From NCBI GenBank assembly GCA_036583965.1, contig JAZBQD010000019.1:15701585-15765584 (forward strand): DNA of 64,000 nucleotides, in the 5' to 3' direction. The position numbers and the translations under genes were made by a program. Numbering within the stretch: position 1 is the first letter of the stretch; every line of letters begins with the position of its first letter. Source of the DNA: Prunella strophiata. Taxonomy: Eukaryota; Chordata; Aves; Passeriformes; Prunellidae. The notes below the pieces were generated by a model. It had not been told where the DNA came from. It saw nothing but the letters and a program-made list of their open reading frames with translations, and searched no databases. Positions 9,986 through 25,000 of this stretch are shown in pieces.

Positions 9986-12900
9986 CCCGGCGCACTCCCC
10001 GCGGAGCCGAGCGCTGCTCGGAGCCGTCTCCCGCAGGAGCCGGTGCGGGGCTCGTGCTCCCGCGGCGCTCCCGCCGGTGCCGGGCAGCCCGTCCCGTGCC
10101 CGCGGCCTGGAGATTGCTGCTGCCCCGGGATTTGTGGGGTTTCGTCCCGCTCCGCTCTGTACAGGTGTTACCGCGGTGTTCCTGGAGAAACTTGGAGAGC
10201 TTTGCAGGTGACGTGTTCGCTCGTGCCTCTGGAATATTCCTGCTGCCAGTGGGATAAGTGCTTTTCTGTTGGTTCGTGTTTCTACTTGCTCTTCCCCGCC
10301 ATCCCATATGAGACCGTTGGGTGAAAGATGACACACACGTCGAGTACTGACATAAAATACGATAGCAGGATAATAAAATACGTGTTGATGCAATGATAGT
10401 TTGTGTGAGAATTTACCTTAGGCGGTGTAGCACCGCTTGAGGCTTTGCTTCAAACCAGTGTGAATATAATAACAAATTTCAAGTGTTTGGCAGATATACC
10501 ATTGGGATGTGATCACCTCAGGTTTTGCCACACACTGCATGCTCTGTTTTTATTTAGAAATGGAGAAAATAAAAACAGAAGCTGAAATAAAAAAAAAAAA
10601 TTTAAAGCTCTTAACTCATGTTGAGACACTGAAAAACTTGAGGAGGTCAAGCTTTACCCTCTTTGTCTGAAAGATCTCAGGGAAGAGGATCAATCTTCTA
10701 AGCTTCTCTTTTATTGTTGCAAATACTTCATCCTAGTTCTGTGTTAGTATCCTTCTTCACACAGGGTAGGTGCAGGGAGGGGAATTTCTTCTTAGATCCT
10801 TCTCCATTTGAACCTTTTGCTTAAGAATTCAATAAAAATACTTTTTCCTCCACCCCTTGTTGACTAAGAGTCTGCTGCCAGTGTAACAAAAATAATTCTG
10901 TAGATGTTATTTACGAGGATGTGGAACAGAAGGCTGTTAGTAATGTACAGATTCTGTGCACCGTGATGTTTACAAGGCAAGGTCTGCATGCTTACTATGT
11001 GCAATGAGAATAATGTGTGAAGATAATGTATTGAGAAGGTGTGGATTGTGATGTTTTCTCCCTTTTTGGAATAATTTATCCACTAGATAACTAGTCTCAG
11101 TTGATGGACCAAAGCATTATTGAGCCATTTAAGAACTTGCTACTTTGCTGTGTCAATTAGTGTTGTGTAAACAGTACTATCTGTTGGTGCTTATATGTAA
11201 ACATGTGATGAATGTCGCAGTAAATCAAGCTGGTATCTTGAGTTACAACACAAAGCTGCCGGTTGCTCACTGGTTTGTATTCAGCTCTGAAGTTAGACTT
11301 GCATAGTTGGGCTGCACACAGGTAATCTTGGAAGTGGAGCTCAGTGTTTTGTGTCAGATGTACAGCCAGTGTTTGTTTTTGCTCATTGGAGATGAAAACA
11401 GCTGTTGAATCCTTTGTATTTCAGCTCAGCTGCACTGAGCATTGTTTTGCTTGCTTTCAAACTTTATCCAGTGTATAAATGGGTTTGACATTCTAATCTG
11501 ACCGTGCTCCTTGTATGTTCAAGCATACAAACTAGAAGTTGTCTTGGTTTATTTACTGTGGCATTGTTGCAGTTGTTGCCATTTTACAAATCCTTACCTC
11601 TTACATTAGTAAGTAAATTCTCTTCATATGTCCAGATTCCCTTGCTGAGTCATAGATACAGTGGTGGTGTAGTGCTTATAGCTGGCATGGACTGATTTGC
11701 AAAGACTCATACATGAAGGAATAGAATTACTTCTATAAGGCTTTTGGAAGACTTGCATGGATTTGTCATGGGGATTTTTAAATTTTTTTTCCCCTCTTAG
11801 TTTTCAAGCTTGTCTGAGAAGCTCCAAGCTTTGTGTTGTGAAGCTATGTTGCTCACTGTTAAATTAGAGTAGAATGTGCTGCCTTTGCAGCCAGCTTTTT
11901 AAATTTAATTTAGTGAAACTGCCAGAGCTTGATGAATTAACAACAAAATATTAAGTTTTCATTTTGAAAGCAGCTTTTCAAGTTGCTGCATACATGGTGT
12001 CAGGTTTACAGATTAATTGTCACTGACAATAATTAATCTCAAGGTGTGTTGGGGATGAATTTTAGGCTGGGACAATGTCTTCTTCTGTCCTGTTAGTAAA
12101 CTGCATTGGTGGTGTGGTGTCTTGGGGTCCTGCACATGGCCATGGGAGGAGGTGCTCCTCTGCCACCCTGATGCTTACTTGCTTGTGATATATCAGACCA
12201 CATGCAAGAAAAGGGGAGTCTTTTCTGATGTTTTGGGTGCCCTAGTGGTGACTGAGGTAGTTGTGGCTGCCTTTCAGAGGCAAACAGTAAGATGAATGAA
12301 AACATCCTATGGACTTATTGATGGACATATTAATGTGAACTGTGTAATTCACATTGATCAATAAATAGATCTATAGGGACACTGTGAGATTGCACTTAAG
12401 AAATAACTGTATTCCTAATGAGACTGATGAGAATCTGCTCTTACAGCAAATCTTGGTAGAGAGCTGCAAGTTTTAGTATTAACTCTAAATTTCTTTTTGT
12501 TTGTTTGCTTTTTCTTAACATATTTAGATGGCTTTTGATTTCTATTACCAGATCAATGGCTTTTCCCATTTTTTCACACTAGTCTGGAAACCTGATGCAC
12601 AGCTTTATTGTGCATGCAGTGGGAGCCAGGAATCCTAATTCATATATGTTAGGTGAACTTCCAATGAGTCACCTAGCTATTGCTTTGTTTTGTTTCCCAG
12701 GCTCTTTGAAGGATAAGTCTTGTCAGTATCCTTAAATCTTTGAATAGAAGTTATTGTGGATTTTTAGAATGCTCTTTCCTATGTTGGCTTACTAGTATGC
12801 CTGAAGTATAAGAAGGAACTGCAGATGCCACATTTGATTACTAGTCTTGCATTTTACACCCATCCAGTCTGTCTTGCATGTCTCCCAAGAAGGATACTAT

Positions 12901-15900
12901 CAGTAATGATGCTTGCTATATAATGAATGGGCACGAGGAGATTGAAATTGTTATTATAATATGATTATTATATTTTGGTTTATTTCAGTTATTAAACTGT
13001 ACTTATCTCAACCCATGAGTTTCTACTGCATTGTTTTTTCTTTGCCTTCTGATTCTGTTCCCTATCCCACTGGCAGGGGGAACTCACAATAATAAGGATG
13101 CCTTTGAGGTTCTTGGTAGATGCTTAGTGGCAAAATTGGTTTAAACACTTTCAGTCCACTGCTGCTTTTCTTTACTTCCTGCACTGTCCCCTCAGCTGTG
13201 TTGGCTTCACTCTGAAACATTCAGGAAATTGATCTGTATGAAAAATAAACCACTAAAGCACAAAATAACTTCATGTCAGATCCTTCATGTGGGTCATCAC
13301 CTTGCTGTGGAAAGTCTGTTTGCACAGTGCAGAGGTGTGGCCAGGGAGGTAAAGGGGATCAGCTGGAACTGTGTTGCCTGATGTGCTGGATTCAAGTACA
13401 TACCCAACTATATACTTAGTTAAATTTAAATCTGATTTGTTTGCTCCATTGTGTGCAGGTGTTGTGCAAGCTTACACCAAACACTTCTGAATATGAACTT
13501 TAACTACTGGTGGCCTGGCAGACATGTGCAGCCTGTTGGGGATTTTCTATCATCACTGGGTTTAAACTGGTTATTTAGATGTTCAAGTGCTAAAGCATGC
13601 AGGAAAAAAATTAACAGCAGTCAAAACTGATTAAGAAGAAGCTTTCAGTACTAAGTGTGGAGGTACAGGTATTTTGGACAACATCTTCTTAAATCAGTTT
13701 TATGTTTCAGAAGTATCTTCTAAGTGATTTTACTTTGTTTTTCAAACTTGGCATTCAAGCATGAGCTGTTACCTGCATAACTAACTGATAATTTTCTAAA
13801 TCCTTTTTGATCTTTGTCCTCAGATTTTGTCCTCTGTGGTCATTCTTACTATATATTTTTTAAGGCATTCAAATGTCATTGTATGTTCAGTTCTTCCTGT
13901 ATTAAAAAGATTGGATTTTTTTGTATTCATCCTGGCTTTTCTGTGCTTTCATACCCTGTTTCCAACCCACTGTAGTAAATAGTAAAGGGTAGAATTAATT
14001 TTTTAAAAATCCTTTTAGGGAATATCTTTCTAGTTCTGCAGTTATTGTGATTCCCCATATTGCTAAAGAGCCTTTTTATTTCTACTCTTTCCTCTTTGTT
14101 ATGGGACCATTTCATTATGGCAACTTGTAGCTTTTAAGATTAATCTCTTTTCTTCATCACTTCTGAACTTTGACATTATCTAGTGGGAAGTGCTTTGGAG
14201 AGCGATCGAGCTAGTTAATGATATGCAAGATTCCTCTAATTTGGAAACCTTGTCCAAGATCTGTTAAAACCTAGTGTCAGGATAACTATCAGGACATTTT
14301 ACCATTCTGCTGATGGTAACAATGGCTAAACTCAAAGGAGTTGATATGAACAGTAATGTAATAAGTGACTGCTGCTTGGTTCTTTAGTTGGGCTTATTAT
14401 TTTGTAAGCCAGCACTTGCAGAAGCTCTGTGGGATCAGTAGAGCTGCAAAATGTATCTCTGTGTGCTTGCCTGGGTATTTTAAACTGCAAGTTTGGGTGA
14501 GAGAAGATTGTTCTCCTAGTCTGCCCCTGAGATTTTAATCAAGGTTTTGTATACAAAGAGCAAGAATACCAGTGTCTTGTGAAGGCATCCAGCATGAGTA
14601 AAACTTTATACCTATTTATATGAAAATTAAACTATTTTTTGAGTGACCAAGTAGATTGTGTTGCATTAGTGAGAAATTGAAGTGCTTCTTTGCTTATCAT
14701 CTGCTACTCAAGATCTCTGTATTGCAATGAAGAATATAAAACACTTCTGTAAATGGGTAGGTTATTTTAAGTGCTTTAAAAATAATCAGTATGAGTGACA
14801 AAAGTTCCTTTTCATGCTTTTTTCTCCTGACCCCAATATTGGAAAGTGCTGCTTGAGAGCTAATTAAAAGCATTCTAACATGACAAATACAATCAGAATG
14901 CAACAAGACAGTATTTTGTGGACTGGTGCTCCCTTATTCTTTGATCTCTTTTGATCTTCTGCTTGAGCTTTTTTCAAATGATGATTCTTGATGTAAAGAT
15001 GGGGGAGAAGTGGTTCATTGACTGTTAGAACTGGGTTTGTTGTGGACTTGGTGATTTTTTGACTTTGTCTAGAAAGATGTCTTTTTTTAAGTCTTCCTGC
15101 TGCTGTGATAATTATTATACTGCTTATCCACTTAAATTCTGCAGTGTATAAGATGAGGTTGTGCTGAGTTCTTTTTACACTGTGGGGGCATTTGGAAGTT
15201 TTTCTCATGTACCCAGATGTATGTCCTAAAATACATAAATGGCTAACAACCTCTGAAGCTGCCTGTGATACTTAACTGAATGACCAGAAGATTTAATCTT
15301 GAAGAAGGAAGGAGTGTAGGCATATACACAGTGGAATTTTGTATTACCCATTTAAAAAACCCCTGATGAATCCCAGACTAACGAAGCATGTGAATATATT
15401 AAAGGCTGATATAACCCTTGGCTCATCTTGTACTGGACATCTCAATTTCTGACATCTTGAGAGATGAAATGAAATGCATCTAAAATGTCCAGAAGTGCAG
15501 GTAGAGAAGATAATGTTAATAGGTTCATGGATTTCTTTACAGTCATTCTAGTAGTGACTGCTGCTCTCTGAAATACATCAAGTTGCTTATACTGTCATTT
15601 AAAGTTGAAAATACCTTTGCCAGTCTGTAATGAGGTACTTCTAGGAAGTCTTTGAAATTTTTTTTTGTTATACCACAGAAACAAGCAAGGTATAAGAATG
15701 CTGAGTTGACACAATGCACGCTGGAGATGGGAAGCTTTGTGTTACTCAGTGTAGTGATGGCCTTGGTACTGGAGGAGGAATAATCTGTGTCAGTACTGAG
15801 AGGCAACAGTTGTTACTGGTGAGCTGGATGCAAGCAGCCTAATTTCTACAGAGGAATGTATGTGACAGCATGAGGAGCTACTCAGTGTCCTTGTGAGCTC

Positions 15901-17137
15901 CCCCCACACTCCCAGTGTATCAAGTATCTCCATCTTCCCTGCAGTTTATTTTCATGAGTGATTAGCTTATCTAAATTTTGGATAAGAATGTGTGTTTACT
16001 GCTTTAAATTCTCAAATCCCATCTTGGCTGACTGTTTTGGTTTTTGGAGGTTTTTTTGTATAGCCAAAGATAATATTTAAGAGAATAATTTGATGTATCC
16101 TTTTTTAAAAATACATTTAAAGGATACTTTATTTAGGTCAAAAAGTACCTCCTGCTTCTTATTTGGTCCTGAAAATCTCTGTAGGGTTTAGTCCTCCATT
16201 AAGCACTCCTGGAAATGCGTATTTGGACTTGAAATGCCAAAATACCCTTCTAACACAGTAAGGTTAACATACAGTATAAGGCCTGTCTAATTGTATTTTG
16301 CAGTTCTAGGCATGGATCTGAAAACCTGGTAACCTCTGGTGAAGTGACTCTCATAAGTATTTCTGCACTGCATCAAAGCTGCTTGTCTTTAACTGCAAAG
16401 ACTGCAGTCTTTGATGTTATAACCAGGGCAATTACTACTTGAAGTTGGTTTTAAAGCTTAAATTACATGTCTTCTGAAAATGATGTTAATCAGAAATACA
16501 GTCTTATTACAAACTTTCTAAAATATCTGCTCATACTACTCAGGGCTTTTCCACTACAAGTAAAATAAAGTTTGTCGTGTCTTGTTCTAAGTTTCTCAAG
16601 ACATTTGAATTTCTCTGCTGAGAACATCTGAGGTACTTTTGTTACTGCATAATTTCTCAGTTAATTATTGGCTCCAAGTTCCCCCTTTGGATTAACAGAC
16701 TTGTGCTAATCTAGGTATTTCCCCACCACTACCTCGGGCATCTGCTGTCCTTTCTCCTCCTTCCCTTCTTCCCTCATTCTCTTTTTAGCTACCAACTTAC
16801 TATTGCTGGAGAATTAAATTGGAAAATGCCACATTTTGTGACTGAGTGTTAGGTGCATCAAAGCTCAGTTGTATCAGGCACTAGCAATCTTCAACAGTAA
16901 TGAGGGTGCTTTTATTTAAATATCTTGTGGGTCTGGATTTTCATCCTTGTTTTATGTTTGGAAGGAAAGGAACTTGCCCTTTTATCCATATATACAAGAT
17001 TAATGTGTTTCCTTATTGAAATGAACCTTTTATTTTTGTTAATCTGAAAACTGATGCAGCTAAAAACTGTTCTGTTCATTGAACATAAATGGAGAGTTAG
17101 AGTGGGAATGATCATCTAGGTAGAGAGAGAAGTGAGA

Positions 17138-17144
17138 TTTTTTT

Positions 17145-17182
<38 letters not shown>
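17138..17182. repeat. Poly(T) tract ending in GCAG, intron 1
   Basis: About 45 bases that are almost all T with one C, immediately followed by GCAG at 17183. It is the longest homopolymer in the window. It could be the poly(A) tail of a minus-strand retroposed sequence, but no recognisable parent lies to its right. Confidence 0.85.
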
Positions 17183-17184
<2 letters not shown>

Positions 17185-20100
17185 AGTGTTGTCTTTTTTT
17201 CTATACATTAATGAACTTTTCAAATCATGGAAGAATCAAAGGAGATTTGAGAAATAGGGCACAGGACTTGCAAACTTTCTGCATTTTGCCCTTTCTTTGA
17301 ATGTGAAGGAATTGTGGTATCAAGGACAGTTGTGCATGAGAGAGAAAGATGAACAAAATGTGGTCTAAAATTACATCAGGAGCAATGGGTTTCTTTAATG
17401 GAGTAACCCCTGTAATTAGTGCAGTGCAACAGACTTTTGCTTTCCTCCTAAAAGTTTTGTTTGATTTCTTTGAAAAATCTACTTTTTTTTTTAGTATCTG
17501 GGGACATTTGAAAAGCTTCAAATCTTGTGGGGAGAGAAGGAAGGGTTAAAGCATGTCAACAGTCTGCTCAAAGGGCAGATTTGCCTTAGCAAATAGTTAA
17601 ACAAAAAACCATCCCATAAGCTTTTCTAACTCTGCAGTCCTTTAAAAGTCTATGTTCATGAGTTATGTATAGATGCTGCTGAATTAATTAAATTAAATGT
17701 GTACATGATTGGTACCTCTGTTTTCAGAAATAATGTTATGTCAACATTTGTGATGCTCTTTTGACTGTTCTGTAAAACTTGCATATTCATGTTACAGAAC
17801 AAAAAATGCTTTGGAAGTGCAGAGAGAGCTTGTTGCAGGAAATGTGGAAGACATAACTTCCTTTTCTTGCCAAGGGGAAAATATAAACAAAGCTCCAACT
17901 TAATTGTAGGCTAAGTACTAGTCTGGTTTTCTGACTAAGCCTTTCCTTCCTTAATTGATTTCTTTTATCATTGAGAAAGTATGTTTTCTGAAATGAATTC
18001 CTGTAGTTTTGGGCAGGACATTCTTTAAAGTTTGTGAGCATTTAGTTCTTGCTACACTTTTATAGAACCTAAATGTAGGTATTAATGAAGATAACTACTG
18101 AAACTGAAGCTACTGGTGTAACTTTTGAGGGAAAATATTGCAGTATTAATGTATTTTGCTACTATCTTCAAAATGGCTGAAATCTTTGAAGTATACAGCA
18201 TAGAAAGATTTCTTGGCATCAGGTGTTATGATATAAATGTAGTTGGTGGTCTCAGTGTGGCTCTTAAAATTTTCTGCTGAAGTTAATGAATTTAAATTAA
18301 CCATGCAGAAGAGTCCAACCAAAGGGGACATCTTTCAAATGTGTAAATTCTTAAGTTAAAATCTCAGTATATACAGATATAATTGATTTATAAGAACAGG
18401 TATAAGATCATTGTGTTAGTTATGGGGGGGGGGTTGTCTTAAAAATTTCTAAATACAAGGAAAATGTTGTGTGGGTTTGACCAGGAATTTCACCCTTGCT
18501 CAGGGAGGCAGCAGTGCATAACCAGTTTATGTGGTCTCAAATAAGTCAACTGTTGTGTAAATACCATGTACAATCAATTTAACAAATGGATTTTGTATTG
18601 CTTCCTGCAGCAGTGAACAGAATAGACTTGAGAGTGACTGTAGATACTAGGAGACAAGGGGAAGATGTGAGTGTCAACACTGGTGCCAGGCCAGAGTGAC
18701 TTGAAGGGAGAACAGAAAGCATGACTGCAAGGGTGCAGTTCTGTGAGCTGTGAGGCAGTCTAATAGGAATAGTCTGCTCTCTTCATATTGAGAGCTGTGA
18801 GATCCTGTTCAGTTTTTAGCTGCCTGTCAAACAACTGTGCTGGAGTTCCCTCTTGCTGTCTGTTATCTGCCACTCTCTCCAGCAGTGGGGTGATGGATCA
18901 GCCATTTGAAATGACTTGGTTTGTGATCATATAATCTCCATAGGCAGTGTGAAGGGAAGCAAGAAAACCCCTTGGAAGGATGGAGTGTGAGGGAAAAGTA
19001 CAGTTCCCTGTTAGTTTGACTTCAGTGGTAGTATCAGATCACCCTGATGTACCTGTGAAGAGCTGACAGGCAGTGAGTCCTGCATACAGTCAGCTTCTCC
19101 CTGTCAGAGGATGAGTTCACACTACATTGAAGGGAATGTATTTAAAATTCACATAGACTTAGCTTTATATTTTTTTCCTAAATGAGTAATACCTAGATGC
19201 ATATTTTCTGGCACTGCAAATTTAAAATCATCCAAGCATTTAAAAAAGCAACAACGCCCATGGACCTCTCCAGTAGTGATGGCTGCTCTATGAAGTGTTG
19301 TGAACCAAGGAGGGAACAAACTGCACAGATACAGAGGAAAATAAGTACAGGTCAAAGAAGCAGCAGTCATCCACCTGGATACAGGGAGCACTGTCATGGT
19401 GAATCCTAGCAGTAGCTGCTGCTGTCTAAATTGTTTTTTTCTGCTAAGACTGCCCTTGCTTTGCAGGTGATTTTTCCTACTGTTAATTTTTTAGGAGCTC
19501 TGGAGAACAAAAAGCATATTGCAAACGTGGTATTATAGCTGCCCTTAAGTAAGATGTAACTCACTTAAAGTAAGATGTTTTCATTGACAGTGGTAGTTGG
19601 CTGAATGAAGATTGAGGCAGTGCTGTACTTGGGCAACAGCTGGAGCCACACCAGAGGATCAACTGAAAACAAACACAGTCCAGTCAGGGCTTGCATGGCT
19701 TTCCAAATGTCTGCTACAATGAAGAGGTACAGCTCTGCTGCAGGAATAGGTGCGTGGGGACTGGGACTGTTTATTTTTTGAAGACTGTGTCTGCTGAGTA
19801 TTAGTCAAACTGAATGTTATGTTTGATTGCAGGGAGCAAAGTAACCTTTTCTTGTTGTTCTTCCTTCTCTGTGGCATCATCTGGGTTCCTTGAGCTGTTT
19901 GGCAAACTGGTGCAGGGAGCAAGCTACAATGGGGAGAAAAAAATCTCACAGAAGGGAATACCTGTGTTTAGGTGCTGACACAATGGAGGAGCTTTGGGGA
20001 GATGCTGGTGGTAGCTGTGGTGAGCACTGGCACTGAGGAAATGTGTGTGGAACCAGTGTTGGTGAACCAGCTTAGGTTTGTATACACCAGATAATGCATT

Positions 20101-21988
20101 TTGAATCCCGATTGCAACTGTGGTTTTGTTGGATGCAAGACTTGTAGTGGCTTGTGGCTTACTGTTGAAAGTATTCAAACTGTAGCTGTAATGAGTTAGT
20201 TTTATGGCTGTGACTTAATACTGTCTTCAATGAGGAAAATCAGTGTTTCTTTAATAAAATTCCTGATGTCTCATGAAATGACTGGACTAGATTGCCTTTT
20301 GAGTTCTTTACCACACCTTTTCATGTTCCTCCTTCCAGTTTTTCTATTGTATATAGATGTATCCATTAGTGTTAAATGTGTAAGAAATGATGCCAGCAGT
20401 CCATACTTCAAGCTTGTTTGATCAAAGAGAAGAGACTGAATGGGTGAAATTGCTGTTGTGTGATGACAAAAGGACCCACAGAGAGGATGGTGTAGAGAGG
20501 AAAGGAATAGTGGTGTATTAAGGCCTGAAGTGTAGAGAAAATTGTTTTGGATATACAGCAATATTGGTAATAGCATTTTTTAGCCACAGGCAGGGGTTTC
20601 AGTGGAAATAGATGAGCTGTGTGTTGTTACCAAGCTTTTTGGAATCTTGAGTATAAAGCAGGAGTATTGTATAGAAACACTGTAGTCATGAGAAATGATG
20701 TTCCAAGCAACAGAAATATCACAAGATGTTGTTGCTGATACAATGACTGGCTGGCAGGATAAAGAGTTGATTGCAGCCAAAGTAAGATAGAAGTAATTTT
20801 TCATCTGCTCTATTAAAAGAGGCCACCTATGTGGGAAGGCTGATCAATATATGGGTCCAAGATTTTTTAGTCTGCTTTGATGTTGGAGCTATTGTTGTGA
20901 AAACCCCAAGCAGTGTCATCACTAGAGATGACTCAGGCTGTGGAAGTTAATAAGGGAACTAAAGCTGAGTGATCAAAAGGTTGCTTTTTTGAAGGTGAGT
21001 TGAAAATAGTAAGTCATAAGATAGGATGGGTGCTGCTTGCCTACTTAAGTAGGTCCAGAGCACAGTGTCTGGGATTGTCCCATTAGTTCCTCTAATGCAC
21101 TCTCAGAGGCAGCATGTTCTGAGAGGAAGTGTGAATGTAACTGTGCACTGAATTTACAAGCACTCTTGTGTACAGGAAGCTCCCACGTCCTCATTCAGAG
21201 TAAATGACTTTCTGTAAAATAATTGGGCCTGGGTAAAAAGGGAAAATAACTCCAGTACAAGGAAAACTGTAGGGTGTATGGATCTTCCATATGATTGGGG
21301 TTTGAGCCAAGGTTTTCCCATCTTAGATTTGTTAATTTGTTAATCCTGAAAACAGGATTTTATGTTGTGGTTGGGTCACAGCTTGAGTAAGAGAAGGAAT
21401 TCCCTTTCTTAATGAGACAGGGAGGAATCTTTGGAGGGCACTCTCAGACTAAATGGAATAAAATTCCTTGGGGATTAAAGACTGTGGAGATGAAAGACTG
21501 CTTGTCCTGTTCCAGAGGAAGCAGCAATCCTGTTGACAAATAAAGGGTACAGGGATAAGAAGCCCATGAAATAGGCTCTGTAAAGGTGGCAGAGCTTCAT
21601 GTGGAAGGTTGTTACTTCTGCTTCACTTCTGCCTCTTCCAGGTGGGGAAAAGGAGCAGGTGACCATGGATATTGCTGCAATAATGGACAGTCATTGTCTG
21701 GAGACACAGTGAGGAGAACAGTGGTTTTACCAGACTAGTATTGGATCTCAGTATCCAAGGCTGAATGTAGCTGAAATCTCCATTGAAATCTCCATGAGTT
21801 AGGTAGCTGCCTGACAAGACAAAGTGCTGTCCTGAACTTTGATGGAAAGGAAAAAAACAGACTACTTTAAAAAAAAAAAAGTCTGTCCCTTTTCTGAGGT
21901 GCTTTTCTTGTAATTTGGAAGTTCCTTTTTTCTCTCTTAACCAACTGGTGTGTTTATATATATAAACCAAAGAATATTTGCTGTTCTT

Positions 21989-22011
21989 AAAAAAAAAAAA
22001 AAAAAAAAAAA
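21989..22011. repeat. Poly(A) tract, intron 1
   Basis: Twenty-three consecutive A bases in AT-rich sequence. No poly(A) signal or flanking duplication is obvious. Confidence 0.85.
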
Positions 22012-25000
22012 GCCTGTGGGTAATTTTTACTCAGAAGAGGCCTTTTGAAACACATTTAGACTTCTCAAAAATTATCACAGTATGTGAGACTATGCTGCAA
22101 TTATTCTAGACTGGCTAAAATTAATTACCCTCATTTTCCTGTAAATGGATATGTTCATACCTAATTACTCTGTTTAGTGATATTGATAAAGATTTGGTGG
22201 ATAGGATTTTTCTGATTTTCTTATAAAGTAGATTTAATGATGTTTTTATCTAAATCAGATAATGTTGCTTTGAAGTTAACTTGTGAAGAAATGGAGTCAT
22301 TGAAGAATACATGCTGTCATTTCACTTCAAGAGAGTCCTAGAGGGCCATAAATGAGCTCTTGCTCATTTGGCTGAGAGAAGTGTTTTGAATTGATCTTCA
22401 GGAACATTAGTTACGTCTTTCATATGAATGTTAAAAATCAGAGTAGACTTTTGGTAAATAAGTGTGGTTTTGCAACCAACTGTAAGAACCACTGATGCAG
22501 AGAGATGAAAATTTATTTGCTGGTATATGAAGACATTCAAGTTGCTTGGGAGGAACAGCCTGTTCCATGCAGGATTGTACTGCTGTAATTCAGTTAGTGT
22601 GTGTGCTTTGTGTGTTTGAATTTTTTAGCTGCTGGAATTTTTTTGTGTTTAGAGGAATATAAATATGTTGATGTCCCCTGCTTCCACACTACTGATAGTG
22701 ATTTGACCTGTCAGTCCCGGTTAATGACATTATTTGTTTGCTTCTGCAATGTGACATATTCATATCATACTTGAAATTGCTTTGCTGATCATCAGAAATA
22801 CTTCTTTGAGTGCTGTGTGCAAAGACAGCATTGAAAAGAGGTTCTTTTCCTGTAACTTTTATGTGGGTTTTTTAGCTATTGAAATGCTGCTCAGTGTTTT
22901 CAATTTCTGAAGTGTGTGTGTCTTCTAGACTACACACCTTTGTGATCTGTTTGAGCATAGTTCTTTTAACTTTAACTCTGATTCCTCAGAGAAAATGTTG
23001 AAAATCAGTACAGGTTCTTTGTTGGTGGGTTTTCCCCACTAAAACTCAGTCCAGTGATTCTCAACAAATCTAGAAATAAAAAGCTAGGACTGTTGAGGTG
23101 TTTTTTATCACTTCTGTTTTGAAATAACTTCTTGAATGGAGAAGCATACTGCTTCATGGAAGAGAAAATGCTGTGAATTTCATGCTAAACTATAAGAAAG
23201 GGTTCTTTGTGATAGCTGGAACACATGATTCTCAGCAAAGACTGAGTAATGCAGTCACTTTCATAATCTGGTTATATCTGCTTTTTCTTGCCCTCTTGAG
23301 CTGGTAACTGCTGATGTGGCTTAAGTTCTGGTGCTTTTCCTTATTGGATTTTTCTTTCTTTCCAATGCAGTGAATAATGAAATAACACAGATTCATTAGC
23401 CCACGTTGTAAAGAATGTTATCCATTTCTTATATTTGTACAGAACTGATCCAAACCACAACCTTCAGCTGTTTCAGTAGCATCTTACTACTGTATCATCC
23501 AGTTAATTTTGAATAATGATAAAGGTCAATTGCTTGACCTGATTATAAAAAGGAGTTAAAATAGGCTTTGTGTGGATTTGCATGTGTGTCAGGCATAATC
23601 AACTTAGCCTTCAAATTTCAGTTGTTTCCTTTGAACAGAAAACTACTTGTCAGTTACACAATTTCTTTCAGGTACACTGTCCCATATACATTCAGTCCTT
23701 TAGCATGTGCACTTCCAAGACTGGAGACTTGACCTCCACAAAATCTGAGTGTGCCAGGACCTGTGAGTGTCTCATCCATGGAAAAAGAGGAAGGTCAGGA
23801 CAGGTAGCACTCAGTTCCTGTCAACTCCTCTTACTTGGAGAACCACCTTCTCCAAGAAAAGTGAGGTAGATACTCCATGCACATCTGAACAAGCAGTTGG
23901 AACTCCAGCCACAAGCAACTTTGTCTTTATTTTTAAGAGCTTGTGCCTTTGGATGTTGTTGACTTGTAATTCCAGCATTGTGCTGCATGACAACCAGCAT
24001 GGCCAGGGCTGGCTCTGGAAACTTCCCAGTGGATGAGAACTTGCTTCTGTTCTTCTGAGCATGGGATTGTTTCTGAATCACTTTGTGATGGCTCAGGGCT
24101 CTCTGTTGGTCACCAGAGCACTGTTCTGCTGGAGGCAGGTTCAGGAGGTTAAGGCAGGCTGGTGGGATGTACTTTGGGCATGATAGCTGTGGTCCATTCT
24201 CACAAGTTCTTTCTGTTTTAGTTATTGATCTACCTAACTTCTATGGAAATAAGTTTAACCTTGCTGAAATTTAGTTGATGTGTTTCCTTACTAGGGTTGG
24301 TACTTTTTATTTCTACATCTTGTCATCTCATATTGCAGTAAAGTTGTGCTTGTTAGTTGAAATGAGCTGTTGGGGCAAAATAGCATAGCATTTTTGGTGT
24401 GGATAAAAATCTGAGCAAACATGAATAAGTTATTCTTATGATGCCTGGGTTGTCATTTACTCATAGTAAATTTAAAACATGTTAGGTAAAATGAAAACCT
24501 GAAATACCGTGTTGGTACAGGTATGTGCATGTATTTGATATAATTTCCTACTTTGGTTTTAATATTATGCTATTGCATAATCCTATGGCAGCAACTCCAA
24601 AAGAAATACAAAGGTCTTAAAATTTTATGGGGGAAAAATCAAATGGTTGTAAAACCTGTTGTAGTACTCTCGACTTTGCCCTTTATATTAATTGGATCCC
24701 AGTGATTTACAGGAAATTTTATGAAACATTTGTATTGAGTGATGATATAAACAAAGTGTCACTGTTACCCAAAGCCCATTCTGTACAGAGACTTTTTGTT
24801 AAGTCAAAATTCCCAGTCCAGGAATACCTGGCTGTCAGCCCAGATACCTCAGATGCATGTCATCTAGCTTCTTAGGATTTGAGGTTCAGTGTGACAAATA
24901 TTGAGAAGACTGAGAAACTTATTTCAGGCTGAAACCTTTAGGCAGACTTGTGATTATTCTAAATTTTATTCTGAGTATTAGTATAGTCTGAAAGTCACTT

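Larger units (their letters stand above)
9434..10200. promoter_or_regulatory. CpG-island promoter of BTBD7, probably bidirectional
   Basis: The region is extremely rich in G, C and CpG and drops back to AT-rich sequence beyond about 10250. Visible sites include a GC box (GGCCCCGCCTCC, about 9466-9478), a palindromic E-box CCACGTGG (9482-9489), an NRF1-like GCGCAGGCGC (9514-9523), and two AATGGCGGC or GATGGCGGC motifs of YY1 type. No TATA box is present near exon 1. In human, BTBD7 and UNC79 start head to head within a few hundred bases, so minus-strand initiation toward UNC79 is likely here; that part is synteny inference. Confidence 0.75.

Noticed and set aside
7697..10334. Several 350-440-codon open frames on both strands across the minisatellite, translating to PGSPGT- or GLPGGAGA-type collagen-like repeats
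   Set aside because: They arise because a C/G-rich 18/19-nt repeat contains no stop codon in any frame. Equivalent frames are open on both strands, unit indels swap frames, and there is no conserved domain or splice support.
17183..17540. Possible processed retrocopy on the minus strand to the right of the poly(T) tract
   Set aside because: The 98-codon minus-strand frame resembles no protein I know. There is no poly(A) signal before the tail and no convincing flanking duplication.
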